Part shown: positions 1 through 10,597 of the stretch, piece by piece | Numbering within the stretch: position 1 is the first letter of the stretch | How the letters are laid out: every line of letters starts with the position of its first letter | Assembly (NCBI GenBank): GCA_026260175.1 | Contig: JAKCWW010004898.1 | Location: 17,607-38,941 of the forward strand | Length of the DNA stretch: 21,335 nucleotides | Source of the DNA: Reticulitermes lucifugus | Taxonomy: Eukaryota > Arthropoda > Insecta > Blattodea > Rhinotermitidae | Direction: 5' to 3' | The notes under the pieces: model-generated | Databases searched by the model: none | What the model was told of the DNA's origin: nothing | Seen by the model: the letters and a program-made list of their open reading frames with translations, nothing else | Made by a program: the position numbers and the translations under genes

Positions 1-290
1 GTGGGCCGGGATAGCGTAGTTGGTATAGCGACTCGCTACGGGCTGGACGGTCCGGGGATCGAAAACCCGGTGGGGGCGAGATTTTCCGCACTCATCCAGA
101 CCGGCCCTGGGGCCCACCCAGCCTCCAATACAATGGGTACCGGGTTTCTTTCCCGGATGTAAAGCGGCCGGGGCGTGGCGTTGACCACCCACCCCCATCT
201 AGCGCCGAGGTTAAGGAAAGAGTGGAGCTATACCTCAACTCCCCGTCTGGGCCTTCATGGCCTGTTCTAGGGACAACTTTACCTTTCCAC
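1..290 (+). mobile_element. tRNA-derived SINE, family A copy 1, with pol III promoter head
   Basis: The first ~75 bases resemble a tRNA. TAGCGTAGTTGG at 12-23 fits the pol III A box (TRGCNNAGYNGG) at every position. GGATCGAAAACC at 56-67 is a B box with one extra base, flanked by CCGG/CCGG-type stem bases. About 33 bp separate the boxes, a normal spacing. The tRNA-unrelated body (about 75-287) contains GTAAAGCGGCCGG (160-172), a central AGCTATACCTC, and ends near CAACTTTACCTTTCC. The same body recurs at 19895-20052 and 21003-21207, so this is a dispersed family rather than a tRNA gene. The element may begin before the window. An open frame at 92-292 on the minus strand is a shadow of the SINE body. 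It would move passively using a LINE reverse transcriptase. The family name is not known to me. Confidence 0.72.
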
Positions 291-320
291 ACAGTTGTGT
301 TGGTATTGTGATCTCAGTGC

Positions 321-412
321 ATATACATAGCAGAAGTGGATAATCTTGGGAATAAAAACGATAAATGTTTACCATTTTTATTCCCAAGGCTCTCCACCTA
401 TGCTATGTATAT
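321..412. repeat. 92-nt imperfect hairpin (38-bp arms, 16-nt loop)
   Basis: The left arm 321-358 (starting ATATACATAGCAGAAG) is the reverse complement of the right arm 375-412 (ending TGCTATGTATAT) at 33 of 38 positions by direct count, with a 16-nt loop at 359-374. Fourteen consecutive loop-proximal pairs and twelve at the base are unbroken; the mismatches sit in the middle of the stem. Size and shape match a small foldback transposon or a pre-miRNA-like hairpin. Nothing in the sequence decides between these. One of the five mismatches becomes a wobble pair if the plus strand is transcribed, two if the minus strand is. Confidence 0.7.
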
Positions 413-2351
413 ATTTTTTAGATAATAACGTATAAAATATTGTTGTCTTTTGACTGGATTTATTCTGTCTTGTTAATTATCTAAGAACATAACCGGGTCG
501 AATTATCAAAAAAATTGTATTGACAGATCTTAGTACATTGGGGCGCCATTATCAAGAATATTAGACGAGATGTTTTGTAACATTCTTATGCAGAGACTGA
601 ATATGATGACACAGGAAAGTACTTTTTTGAAAGTCTACACATATTTTACATAGAGATGCTGTTGAATACTTATGTAGGAAATAAACAGTTTTATCATTTT
701 CAATCCGACCAGAATAACAGAGTTCTTACTAGGCTAATTTAGAGGCCTATTCGTAATTGCGAGCACACACCAAAGAAACAGGATACCGCAACGTGACGGA
801 AACTTCCAAGAAACGTCACCTTTACCGAGTAGGAAGCCATTTGCCCGATTAGTATGCACCCACTTTGTAAACGGATTATTTGCTCGCATCGTCTGAAGTC
901 CGCTTTCGTATGTGATAGTAATTTTTCAATTTTGTGCACAATGCCAACAATTCCATTGTTTCTGTGCAGTTTAAGAAAGGATTCTGGACAAAGAACGATA
1001 ATTTTCGCTAGTATAAGCATATAATCTTAGGCATAAATTCAAAATTATGTAAGTTACAAGTGAAATTTCAAGGCATGTTGAGCAAATATTTGAATGTTTC
1101 TTTACACAGAATGTGATATGTTTGGAAGTGCCAAAATTCCATATAGGCGCAGATTGCAACTCGTAAAGGCAGTATAAGGAAAAGTGCGTCATATTTGCCG
1201 GCACTCCGTCCGCAGTGAAGCTACTTTGAAGCAGCTGCATGAAGTAGCTGAAATCAGGAGGCGAAGTTTGAAAGGAACGGAAAAGTTGACGTCCCACCTT
1301 AACGACAGCCTGTCTTAACAAGACTCTTTCACGCAAGGAAAGCCACGCATTGAAATCGACACGTCACGAAATGTAGCATACACTGCTGAGGTAATTAGTA
1401 TGTAACTTTACAGTAGCAGTTAAAGCACGAATCTGAAATTAACATCGAAACCATCTGTAGAACATGTAACGCAGTTGGAAGATATTTCAGGTAAACATTT
1501 TGCTGATTTTCATCTTTAATGAAAACAGCAGATTTAACAAAGACGTAAGCTGAATTCATGTTTTACTGTTGCCAAACTTTAATTTAATTTGCAGCTTTGG
1601 ATATAAAGGTCTGATTATGTAACTCATTTAGTTCACTCAAATACAGCTTAGTTTGAGGCGTAGAAAAACGTTGCTATGTTAAATCAATTTAATTTGTTTA
1701 CTTTAAACGAATTAATCTGCCTCCTTTTATATGGCTGGCTGTGTCCATCGATGTATCAGTTAGAACGAATTATTCAAATATGTAAGCGGAACCGAAATCA
1801 TGTTAGTGTATCGTAAATGTTCAAATAGTGTCCGGGGCCACTATTTGTAATTTCTGTGCCAATACCGATGTACTATTTGCAACCCGACCACTGTATATCA
1901 AAGTACTGTTTGGGAAAATGCCACTGCTTGCAGTCTCTTTGCTGATACCTGGCTGTAATTTGCCCAGGTTACTATTCTGTTTTAGGAGTTTAGACGAATA
2001 TATACGGTAAATAACAGTTATATTCCAGTGGTGGCATTCGATGCAGTCGTAAAATGGGATAAATGCGCCTAAGCAACGTCAATTCGAAGCCATATTCTAG
2101 TATAAGAATTTTATAAAACAACTCCAAAATGAAATGAGATAGGAATGAATCATTTTCCTTTACTGGAATTTTTTGAACGATTATTTTTAGTTTCTGAATT
2201 TTACAGATCTGTGGTTACTGGTGCTATCGGAATCTCATCCATAAACTGTAAAAGATGTACCACGTATCAGCGTAAACCGAAGGAAGCCATTCTCACATTA
2301 GCCTGTATTCGATGCAACAGATATTTGCATTTCACTTTTCGGGAAAGTAAC
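413..2351. other. AT-rich sequence without a supportable gene
   Basis: No exon, RNA gene or known repeat could be supported. Two adjoining minus-strand open frames (971-1336 and 739-1020) are unbroken for 121 and 93 codons, but I recognise no domain in either and they lack neighbours or splice context that would make them convincing. A 9-bp perfect inverted repeat (CAAATAGTG at 1822-1830, CACTATTTG at 1839-1847) forms a small hairpin around an 8-nt GC-rich loop. Confidence 0.4.
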
Positions 2352-2363
2352 GGAAGAACTGTG

Positions 2364-2503
2364 GTAAGATTTGGTGTTCTCACAGTGATGATTATGAAGA
2401 CCCATGTCTTCTGTGATATGACACAGTGTAGTCTGGTAGCTCGCAACAGTGTGGCGAGCTACCAGACTACACTGCGTCACATCCCAGAAGACAGCAAACT
2501 TCA
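2364..2503. mobile_element. Foldback/MITE-like element 1, flanked by a 12-bp direct repeat
   Basis: The core is an almost loopless hairpin: 2406-2448 is the reverse complement of 2450-2492 at 39 of 43 positions, with one unpaired base. The right arm ends CACATCCCAGAAGAC, an end motif shared (as CTTCTGGGAT on the other strand) with the foldbacks at 10598-10791 and 12847-13038. Left of the core, 2365-2405 carries a module (AAGATTTGGTGTTCTCAC ... ATGAAGAC) that reappears inverted beside the element at 12554-12752. GGAAGAACTGTG occurs at 2352-2363 and again at 2504-2515, consistent with a target-site duplication bounding a 140-bp insertion. Open frames through this region are by-products of the palindrome. 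It has no coding capacity, so it would be mobilised in trans. Confidence 0.65.
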
Positions 2504-2515
2504 GGAAGAACTGTG

Positions 2516-3493
2516 TTTCAACCTGTTAAAAGGCAACATGAACTCACTAATTCGGCTGTGTAGTTTAATACAGTAACTTACGAATGGGTGAATATTAGAA
2601 CTTTATAGAGGCTTTATGTGTGTGTAAGACGAACCCCAGCTTAATGATTCAAACCAATAACTATATTAGAGATGAAGGTAAAATTTGAATGAGTAATAAA
2701 TGTGTTCCAGAATCTTTTAATAGCTATAGATGTCGTCTTCGGCCTACAAGTAAAGACTTACCCGTAGATTAGTCATTTTTCAGCAAGAGAATTGCCGAAA
2801 TTACGTATTCCTCGCTCTTTGTGTTACAAGAGAGTCATCATTTAAATATCTGCATTAAATTCTGGTTGATATTGTTTTTGTAAGGAAATAATTATGTCAG
2901 AAACCCAAGTTATCTTCCGACCTCCGGCATAGTAGCAGCACTTTGCTTCCAAACATGGTTTTACTACGTAATGCCAACAGTATTTACTGAATGTAGATGT
3001 AATCAGTCGAGCTCCTGAAATGTCAGAGCGGTATGGACGTAGCTGTTGTCTTAGGTTGGTTGTCGTAAGCTTGTCCGAATGACGACACATGTCATCCGTC
3101 TGCAATGTAAGCGGATTATAACCCTCGGGATAATAGACGTATCAATGCACGCACTCCGTTGTCATACCTTTCAGTGATTTAAACATTGCCGTCACGAAAT
3201 CTTTGATAGTGGATGCAAAATTATCGTCTTTCATTGAAGATTTCAAAAACTTTGTATGCTCTGCGGAACGAAGCGGTCGTGGCACATAATGCAGAATTCT
3301 TCCGAGGAATTAGTACCACAATTATATTACAATACAGCGTGACTTTGGGTTCTACAGATATGAGTTTCTGAGTGATAATAATCTTATGTAGTGTTGACCG
3401 CATGAATGACACTTTGTAAACGGGAAGTGTGAAGTTGTAACCATGGGAAACTTATGGTTTTTTTAAAAAAAGATATAAAACAAAGTTGACTAT
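2516..3493. other. AT-rich sequence without a supportable gene
   Basis: I see no repeat with a partner elsewhere in the window, no RNA gene and no convincing exon. Short minus-strand open frames at 2842-3105 and 3221-3412 have no recognisable domain. Confidence 0.4.
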
Positions 3494-3856
3494 CGATGCG
3501 TTGTCTGTCTTGCGACAGGTCCGTAACCTCTTCCAAAGATACTTCTCCAGACAGTTCGATCTAGTGCTTCCTGTTTCAAATTCCAGTTTTTTTTCTCGTT
3601 TCCTTAAGGTCATCCAGTAGCTGCTTACGTCTTCTTCCTTGTCTTCTCGTCCCTTTTATCTTTCCTTTAGTTACGTGTTTTGGAAGGCAGTTCCTACGCA
3701 AAATGTAACCAATCCAGTTAGCCTTCCTGCGTGCTTTTGTGTGTAGGGTGTTCTGTTCTTCCTTGACTCCACGTAATACTTCATTTTTCGCACCATCGGT
3801 CCAACTGATCTCTGTCATTGTCCTGCACTACATTTCGAAACTCTCGAGGTTTTCGT
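3494..3856 (-). mobile_element. 5'-truncated, frameshifted LINE ORF2 3' end (family 1, copy 1)
   Basis: On the minus strand an 80-codon open stretch (3818 down to 3576) encodes a basic segment with the blocks EISWTDGAKNEVLRGVKEE, RRKANWIGYILRRNCLPKH and GRRRKQLLDDLKE. These match, block by block, the plus-strand copy at 16890-17397, and are typical of the region after the reverse transcriptase domain of non-LTR retrotransposon ORF2. The frame breaks at a homopolymer (T run about 3586-3593 on the plus strand). Reading on in another frame gives WNLKQEALDRTVW and FGRGYGPVARQTT, the same C-terminus as the other copy. Similarity stops near 3856, far short of a full LINE, so the copy is truncated at its 5' end. 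It cannot encode a functional protein. No TGAA tail is visible at its 3' end, unlike the other copy. Confidence 0.75.
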
Positions 3857-5317
3857 TTAAAATTGAGTAACGTCACTGAAAATCATAATCTTTTTGCATT
3901 CGTCTAAAATAATTGTGATTGAGGAAAATTACCTTCATTATTTTCAGTGTACAATAATGAGTGCAGATCAGTTCAAAGGGAATCAAGAAAAATACATGTA
4001 AAAGGAACCGGAGTGCTGTTTTGATTGTGTGACTTCCATGGTGAGGTGCTGGTCATGGGGACTCGACAGTTAGCTGCAGTTTTGTTTCGTTGATTTGGAT
4101 GACGTCGAATCAGGCCTCGCAAATATAAAGCTAATTTAAAGCTGCCGTCATTGACTATTATTATTATTATTATTATGGTCGGATCTTCTGCATTTTTAGT
4201 TCTGAACGTGAGTTTTGTGTTATGGCCCTTTGACACTGAAGTTACGTTTAAAAATATTCTATCTACCTCAAAAAAATAATGTCTTACATGGGCAAGTACA
4301 CTAGTAAAGAGTGATTCGTTCCTGGATTCTGAGGATTGAAGTCTTACATGTGTCGGATTGTCAAAACTTGAGAAACTTTGAAACCTTCAAAGCACAGCGC
4401 TAATTATATATGTACAGCCTGCTGTAAGATTAAAAATGTCGGCATTTTGCCCACAAGCAGTTTATGAGTTTCCTGTGATTCGGAGAGGAAATAGGGATAA
4501 TTTCTCTAAACGACCGCTCTTTGTAGTGGAGACGAAGTGTAGTTTTGTGAGGTTGGACCTAAGTATGTATATACATACGTACATACATACATGTTTTGCT
4601 TAAGAATGTTCTTACAACTCGGAAGTGCTTTAGTCTATATGTTACTTACTTCGTGACTGTCACGTTTTGCTCGTCATTTATTCAGTGTGCATAAATAACC
4701 GCTTATGAGTCATTTTATGTCCGCCCCAATTATCCTCATATTTCGTCACCTGTCCAAGTCTATGAATTTTGGCTTTACACATTTACATCTTAACCGTTTC
4801 AAGACTGACTCATCTAAGTTTTAAACAAAAATTAATTCCCTACCTCACAGAGAGCACAGGCCCTCTCAACTAGAAGCACTGACAGGTTATTGCAGAATGT
4901 CTGGTTACATAGATGAGCTGCTGGTTTTGACGTGCTTAAATTTGTAGAGAACGTTTTAACTTAAGTTCTTATCGAGCAGGTGTTATTCCTCCTCCACATG
5001 AAGCCCAATTCGAATTTCAAAGAGTTACTTAAAGACATCGAGGAGGGTGTGAATTGTGGAGGTAATTAAATATGCAGGTAGGTTTTATTTGAAAGGATTT
5101 TCAGTGCAGTGAATCTGAATAAATGTCCAAGTACAGCGGTACAGAGAGATTTGCTGAACGCTATACAGCTGGATTTTTTGCATGCACGATCGCAGCGTCA
5201 TAACTTGAAAATGCTGTAGGTCTGTATTTAGAGACAGGCTTCCTGTACATACTTAAAATCTTTAGGTTTACATGATCAGTACTGTGAAGAAGGGAATTAT
5301 AATTTACCAGCCATAAG
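3857..5317. other. AT-rich sequence with minor simple repeats, no gene seen
   Basis: It contains (TAT)7 at 4156-4176 and a partly self-complementary GTATGTATATACATAC-type stretch at about 4563-4593. A minus-strand open frame at 3973-4236 runs through the triplet repeat and codes for a poly-isoleucine artefact. Nothing else is recognisable. Confidence 0.4.
4156..4176. repeat. (TAT)7 microsatellite
   Basis: Twenty-one bases of uninterrupted TAT triplets. Confidence 0.9.
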
Positions 5318-5560
5318 CTTTCCTTCTTCTTCTTCGTCTTCTTTCTGTCACGGCTTAGATCTTTCGACTTGTTCCGGCTTTATTCCCAACTGTTATGTGC
5401 CTCACCTGGGTCTCAATGAGTTTTGTCTACAATGAGCATCACCAGTGGGGCTTGTGAAGTTACAAAGACCACAGCTGGAAAACAGTGCATTCCAGTTGTC
5501 TAACACATCTTTCCATCCTTATTTTTCTGTCTGTCAGCCATATATTCACACCGCTTACCA
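5318..5560 (-). other. Possible retroposon 3' end with GAA-rich tail
   Basis: On the minus strand a block of about 200 bp, less AT-rich than its surroundings, ends in a short GAA/GAC-rich tract (plus-strand CTTCTTCTTCTTCG at about 5320-5345). Short GAA- or TTC-rich tails are common at insect SINE and LINE 3' ends, and another retroposon in this window (16045-16135) has one on the same strand. No promoter boxes, coding sequence or second copy could be found here, so the call rests on the tail and composition alone. Confidence 0.28.
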
Positions 5561-7105
5561 TTTCACATCAACCGGTTGTTAGTGTCCGTATTTCTATTAT
5601 CGGTTGCGTTATTTTATGCAAGTCTCAGCCGAAGACTGTTTAGCCATATGTTTTATGGTTTCTAGTATAAATTTCCATTTTTACGCGAAAATGTGCTAGC
5701 TTCTTTTTCAATAGCTCTGGTCAATTATAGCCGGAGCCAGATAAATTTGCAACGTATTGCATGAGAGAAAGTCGAACGAAGGGCAAAGAGTAGGAACGTG
5801 AGAAGCAACTACCGATCGCCGAAACATGGAATATACCACGCACAATACTCATACGTGCAAATGTCACTGAGAACTGTAAACACTTTTTTTTTATTCGAGT
5901 CTGTATTCGAGTAGGGAGCTTTCTGTCTGCAAGTATGGAGGGACATATTCACCACGTTTACAACATAGTCATTCTGTCTCTAAGTCTCTGTACTGCCAAC
6001 ATCGTTTAAATATTTTATGTGCTGAACCCATGTTCCTCAGAGTTGTCAGCTCTGTGCTGTGGTCCATGAATAGCACAGTGGCGGTCCTTCAGAGCAATAT
6101 TGCCACGTCTGCATGGCATGTGAAGAACTTACCCAGCCATTTCCATAGCTAAGTAAAGTTAACAGCACCCTCAGAGTCTGTTATATCGCAACTATGGTCA
6201 TGGAAGAGGGGGTGGGGTTTGATTAGAAGAGATTGGTCAGTTTTGGTGTTCTGCGACGTGGCAGAAGTGTGTGGCACCAGTTATAACATTCGATTGCGTC
6301 ATTTGAAAGACTTCCTTGTTCGCATTGAAGCAAGCGCAAGTTTTTAACAGTGTCTTTTGCAGCAAAGAGCAGCGAATGATATTTTGGTGTCTGTTGACCG
6401 AGGGATGGGACGACACAAAGCGAGTCGAGGTTCAGCAAAGTTGGGAACCCGCAGCTCGATGCAATGTAAACATTATGTGATTCCGAGGCTTCGCCACGGT
6501 CTGAGGATTCTTGTGGAAGTTGGCAGAAGTTGGTGGCGTCCAGAAGGGTTCATTTGTAGCGCTCCTGAGGCAATTAGTTTCTAACTGCAGTGTGAAATGA
6601 TGAGTAATTAAAGGATGTTCAAATGTGGGTACGTTCACGGAACTTGGGGAGGGAGGAGACTAATGGAATAAGTTGTCATTAGGAGGGCGCGAGACAAGAA
6701 CCAATAGAAATTATGGTGATGTGTGGGGCAGTGCTTGGGAAATGTGACCTTAGGCGTAATAAAATTATTTTTATTGTCTGTGGTAATGTGGGAATAGCGG
6801 AAAATATTTATACGGAGAACCAGACCCTCCGTAGATTACATCGAAAATCAGTTTTGATTGGTCAGTGAACGTCAGTCACAATTCCTTTTTACCCTCATTT
6901 TTATGCGTGACCAAATCTCATTGTTGGTTCTGTGAGAATGGGCTATTTTTAAGTTACTAAGGTGAAATGTAATTGGTGAAATGACGTTAAACACATTGGC
7001 AATTCATGGTCAATTACTGCGATCTGTTGCGAGACATTTTTATATATTTACCATCCGTGATAAGTTTCAGGGTAATACACTTTTAATAGCGCAGTATTAT
7101 GGCTC
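5561..7105. other. No supportable gene; one GC-richer patch at about 6230-6640
   Basis: The patch at about 6230-6640 is open on both strands (75 codons plus at 6357-6584; 71 and 68 codons minus at 6223-6438 and 6432-6638). Openness on both strands suggests composition rather than coding. I recognise no protein motif. It could be a fragment of an unrecognised repeat. The rest is AT-rich with no structure I can name. Confidence 0.35.
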
Positions 7106-7119
7106 TCTGCCGATCCCAT

Positions 7120-7365
7120 TGGCCGCACGGTCTAAGACGTGGGTTTACAGCCGCTCGCTTACTGGCACTTCGGGTTGGAATCCCGCCGGGGACTTGGATG
7201 TTTCTCTCTTGTGATTGTTGTGTGTTGTCATGTAGAGGTCTGTCTAGGTCGGGCTGATCACTCGTCCAGAGGAGTCCTACCGAGTGTGTTGTGTCTGAAT
7301 GTGATCGTGAAGCCTCGATAACGAGGAGGCCCTGGCCCACTAGGGGCTGTTGCGCCATAAAAAAA
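7120..7365 (+). mobile_element. tRNA-derived SINE, family C, full head
   Basis: TGGCCGCACGG at 7120-7130 is an A box and GGTTGGAATCC at 7173-7183 a B box that differs from GGTTCGANTCC at one conserved position. The T-arm folds as CGGG/CCCG around a 7-nt loop, and about 42 bp separate the boxes. A tRNA-unrelated body follows, ending in GGGGCTGTTGCGCCATAAAAAAAT, where the A run is a retroposon tail. TCTGCCG occurs at 7106-7112 and again at 7374-7380 just beyond the tail, a possible but short target duplication that leaves a few unassigned bases before the A box. The head style (GGCCGCACGGTCTAAG) is common in SINEs of polyneopteran insects. Open frames overlapping it on both strands are not genes. 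Confidence 0.75.
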
Positions 7366-8115
7366 TGACTGTGTCTGCCGGTCTGCACGTCAGAATGTGA
7401 CTGATCATCCGTCTTGTTTGATTTCATCTCAGTAGTGGTACAGGCAGTAGAAACATTGGGGTTACCCTTTAACCGAGAGAAAGGAAATCTGCTTAAATGT
7501 ATTTCAAAATATATTTCGAATTTATTGTGTACAGGATGTTCTTTGTCAGCTCCCGGTAAAATTGATGCTCTTCCGTGATCTAGTTGAGAGACTCTTGGAA
7601 AATAAAACGGGGAATATAGTAATACGTGAAATTGTGAGTGCTGGATAATAGCACGTATTTAGTCTATTGCCGATTAATTTTCCGACTGTAAAATGCATTC
7701 AAATTATCACGCTGGAGGTTCTATGTATGCAGTTTGAGTGGAACTCTGTAAATGCCACACATATACAGTTATTCTGATGATATGTCTCCGAATTGGATGG
7801 GATGTCTCATGATCATGCCAGCAATTTCCTGGTGTTGGCATGCTTGTAGGCATCTTTATGCTCTTCGAGTTCCCGGTCAAAATATTGAGTACTAGTTTGT
7901 AAATAATGCTAAGTTTGTACGTGCACAGCGTTACTTCACATGTGAATTGACGTTTCTGTTGGTTTCAAGCCAACTTCGAACTGTTGTGCGCATTTTGTTG
8001 TAATTTTATAACGTCGTCACGTGAATATTATGACTTCGGACGATCTCCTTACTACGCTGTCCCTTCCTGGCTGCATATTACCATTTTTTGATTCCAGAAG
8101 TTTCATTATTTTATA
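7366..8115. other. AT-rich sequence without a supportable gene
   Basis: A short imperfect hairpin (CATGCCAGC ... TGTTGGCATG at about 7815-7845) is the only structure noticed. Confidence 0.4.
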
Positions 8116-8352
8116 TGGCTTGTGCCATGGCTCAGGCGGTTATTCTTCGGCCTCTAGTGATGGAGGAACAGGTTCATTCCAAGGGCAGTTCATGTGGGAT
8201 TGTGGTGGACAAAGTGGCCCTGGGACAGGTTTATCTCCGAGTATTTGGGCTTTATATTGTGAGTATCATTCCACCAATGCTCCATACTCATTCATTGATC
8301 TATCACCGATGCTTTATAATCTTAGCAGTTGACAACGCCGTTAACACACTTG
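8116..8352 (+). mobile_element. tRNA-derived SINE, family B copy 1, with decayed promoter
   Basis: TGGCTCAGGCGG at 8128-8139 matches the A box at all but one position. GGTTCATTCC at 8171-8180 equals a B box with one base deleted. The body from about 8189 (CATGTGGGATTGTGGTGG, then CTCCGAGTATTTGGGC and CACCAATGCTCCATACTCATTCAT) is closely paralleled at 14282-14444, which shows that this is a dispersed repeat. In one frame it reads GLCHGSGGYSSASSDGG, a phrase I recognise as a repeat-derived peptide in cockroach and termite predictions; this is recalled knowledge and was not searched. The two open frames over it (8021-8332 and 8088-8381) are SINE translations and should not be annotated as proteins. 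Confidence 0.72.
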
Positions 8353-9312
8353 GAGGCATTTTATCTTACATTACACTGTAATGCTGTATATCCTGCATTC
8401 AATAAATAAGCTGTATCTAGGCATAGAGTTTAAAACGAATTGAGTCATGGGTCTATAGTACTTGTACTTCTGTTCCCTTTTTGCTTTTTGCAGCACGTAA
8501 TGCCTACATACGACGCACAGCACCTCGTTTTTATTTCGTATACTCCGATCATGTGTTTTCTTAATACTGTACATATTCGCAGGAGGATAAACAGACGGAG
8601 GCGGAGCAGTAGACTAATATGACGATGAAGAGGAGGAAGATTTATTATTATTTTTATTATTATTAGTAGTAGTACTAGTAGTTTGAAGAAAAGCTGAGCA
8701 ATAGAGGTGTATTAATGGCGCCATGCCCTTCTTATAAAGTTGTGTGATCATGTATAAAACGCTAAGGCTTCTTCTATCATTACTTTGTTGTTACGCTTTG
8801 TTCGATGTGTGAGTTAGCAAGCAGTTACAAATGTAAGGGGAAGTTGTGAGCAATGGAAGGTATACTGGAGTCATTATTACAATGACCATTGTGTACGTAG
8901 TACCGCATAGAGAATGGTATTATTCTGTACAGTTTAGTGTCCTAGTGGCCAATAAAAGTAGCTGTCTTTCCAGAACTTTGCAAGTTATTGAGGTTAGGTA
9001 GTTGTGATAAATTTCCCCTTAAAATTTCCGCGAGTTTTATATTAGTAAATCTGTATAATCAAGAACGTGTCTCTGTCTCTCTGTCTGTATCTCTCTCTGG
9101 CATCCATAACTGATCAGACGACAGAGATTGGAGTTAAAAATTTTGATATCACTTTTAAGGTGTTTATGAAATGAGCCGTGCAAAATATAATCAAAATCGG
9201 TCCACGGGACAGGGTGGGGTACCGAGTTTATATCCCATGGAATGATGGGAGTAACACCCTTGGTGTGGTGAGTCACAATTCGTTGCCATGGCCTCATTGT
9301 TGCTGTGCTCTC
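8353..9312. other. AT-rich sequence with simple-repeat patches, no gene seen
   Basis: A purine-rich stretch (GACGATGAAGAGGAGGAAGA, ending near 8640) runs into TTA/TAG triplet-rich sequence at about 8641-8682. A CT-rich patch (TGTCTCTGTCTCTCTGTCTG) lies at about 9066-9098. No RNA gene or exon was identified. Confidence 0.4.
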
Positions 9313-9456
9313 TGTGAGGTATGCCCTAAGGTCGAAGAAAAAGTTTTGAGTATCGAGCATGTGATTCAACTAAAAAAACTGTTCTTTGTAAGGCACAGAA
9401 TGAGGCTGAAGAAACAGTTTAGCGTCGAGCATATAACACAAAAGAAAAAGTGTGTT
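9313..9456 (+). repeat. 36-bp tandem repeat, in frame as a 12-residue repeat
   Basis: Three diverged 36-bp units lie head to tail: 9349-9384, 9385-9420 and 9421-9456, with a weaker unit at 9313-9348. In the frame open from 9178 to 9513 they read CEVCPKVEEKVL, SIEHVIQLKKLF, FVRHRMRLKKQF and SVEHITQKKKCV. The lysine at position 10 is kept in all four and LKK or KKK in the last three. The surrounding 111-codon frame shows no recognisable domain and ends in unrelated sequence. The array is followed by GAGGTAAGC, which resembles a 5' splice site. It may be a minisatellite that happens to keep frame because 36 is divisible by three, or a piece of an exon. I favour a minisatellite. Confidence 0.6.
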
Positions 9457-10597
9457 TCATGTGAGGTAAGCTGCTTCTGGGTATATACGTACGTAATGGT
9501 AGCCATGCCTTGATGACAGATACGTATGGATGACGGTCGTGATACGAGAGCACAGCACTGATGTAACTTATAATTCACAGTATTGGTGATCGAGGGAACT
9601 GATACAACAATTTCCATGTGTGTGTTAACAGTACAAAACAACTCTGTATTTCCTCCGTGTCAAAGGTTTCTATGTTTTATTCATGTGTCGATATGTGGAC
9701 ATGTAAGCTGCTCTTAATGCTGACCATTTATTGATTGTTTTGAAAAGCGTATCTCCTTCAGACTGCAGTACTATTCGACAGCAATGAAATGTTTATGAGT
9801 AGGTAGTACTTATGACATAATAAGATAACTTCATCAGCAAATACGTTTCGATATATATATATATATATGATTAAATACTGAATCTTAAAGTTTTCAGGCT
9901 TCACAAGAAGTGTATTCGCTGGCTGTAACAGATGCTTCAAATCTTGTTAAAATAGGCTGAAATGCAAAACGAAGGACTGAAAGGGTGAAAAAGAAAAATG
10001 ACTCATAAAGGGGAAATCTTCGGGATTTCTTCTTTAAAAGGCCCCGGGTGCAATTATAAAATCACGCAATTCAATCCCCACAGAAGTGTATAAAGGCCGT
10101 AGGACCGAAATTCGTTAGTCTGTCCCCATTTAGCAAATCCTACATTTACTGATAGGTACCCCAAGTGTCAATATTCTCAGAAACAGTGTACCCATACACA
10201 GCGGTCGAGAGTTGTGTCGTGTGGTACTGCCGCCCCGAGTGTTGCCGATGAAATGTCTGTGTGTGGAAGCACTGCTTATTCCATCCAGCTGTATTTCAGT
10301 TCACTGCATGCATATTCAGTGAAAATGAGACTTGGAAGTATGCCTCAAGGGCTATAATATACACCTATACAGTAGGTCAGGGGATGGTTTATCTACGGAA
10401 ATCATAGACAGATATGAGACTGTTAAATTTTACCGTTCAAATTTCAACGGGTACAACCACTCCATGGAGCAGAGTCCTTAATACGGTGATAATCGCTTAG
10501 CTGGTCAAGAAATTGCCTGACATTTACAGAATCCGATAGTTGATTCCAGTGTTCTTGAGAACCTTTCATTGGACCACACCCTAAATGAGACGAATGC
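9457..10597. other. AT-rich sequence without a supportable gene
   Basis: It includes (AT)9 at 9851-9868. A stretch at about 10020-10110 contains AATTCAATCCCC, reminiscent of a B box, but no A box or tRNA arm could be paired with it. The open frame at 9366-9641 (minus) is the antisense of the 36-bp array. Confidence 0.4.

Noticed and set aside
1..75. Functional tRNA gene
   Set aside because: The B-box region has an inserted base and the sequence is followed by a dispersed SINE body found twice more in the window.
2145..2576. 143-codon plus-strand frame, the longest in the window
   Set aside because: Its second half is the foldback element and its right flank; the first half has no recognisable domain.
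6223..6638. Gene on either strand in the GC-richer patch
   Set aside because: Both strands are open in several short pieces with no recognisable motif, which fits composition rather than coding.
8021..8381. Two plus-strand frames of 103 and 97 codons
   Set aside because: Both lie mainly over SINE B, and the same sequence recurs at 14255-14445.
10020..10110. Possible tRNA-derived element around AATTCAATCCCC
   Set aside because: No A box at a suitable distance and no T-arm stem could be drawn.
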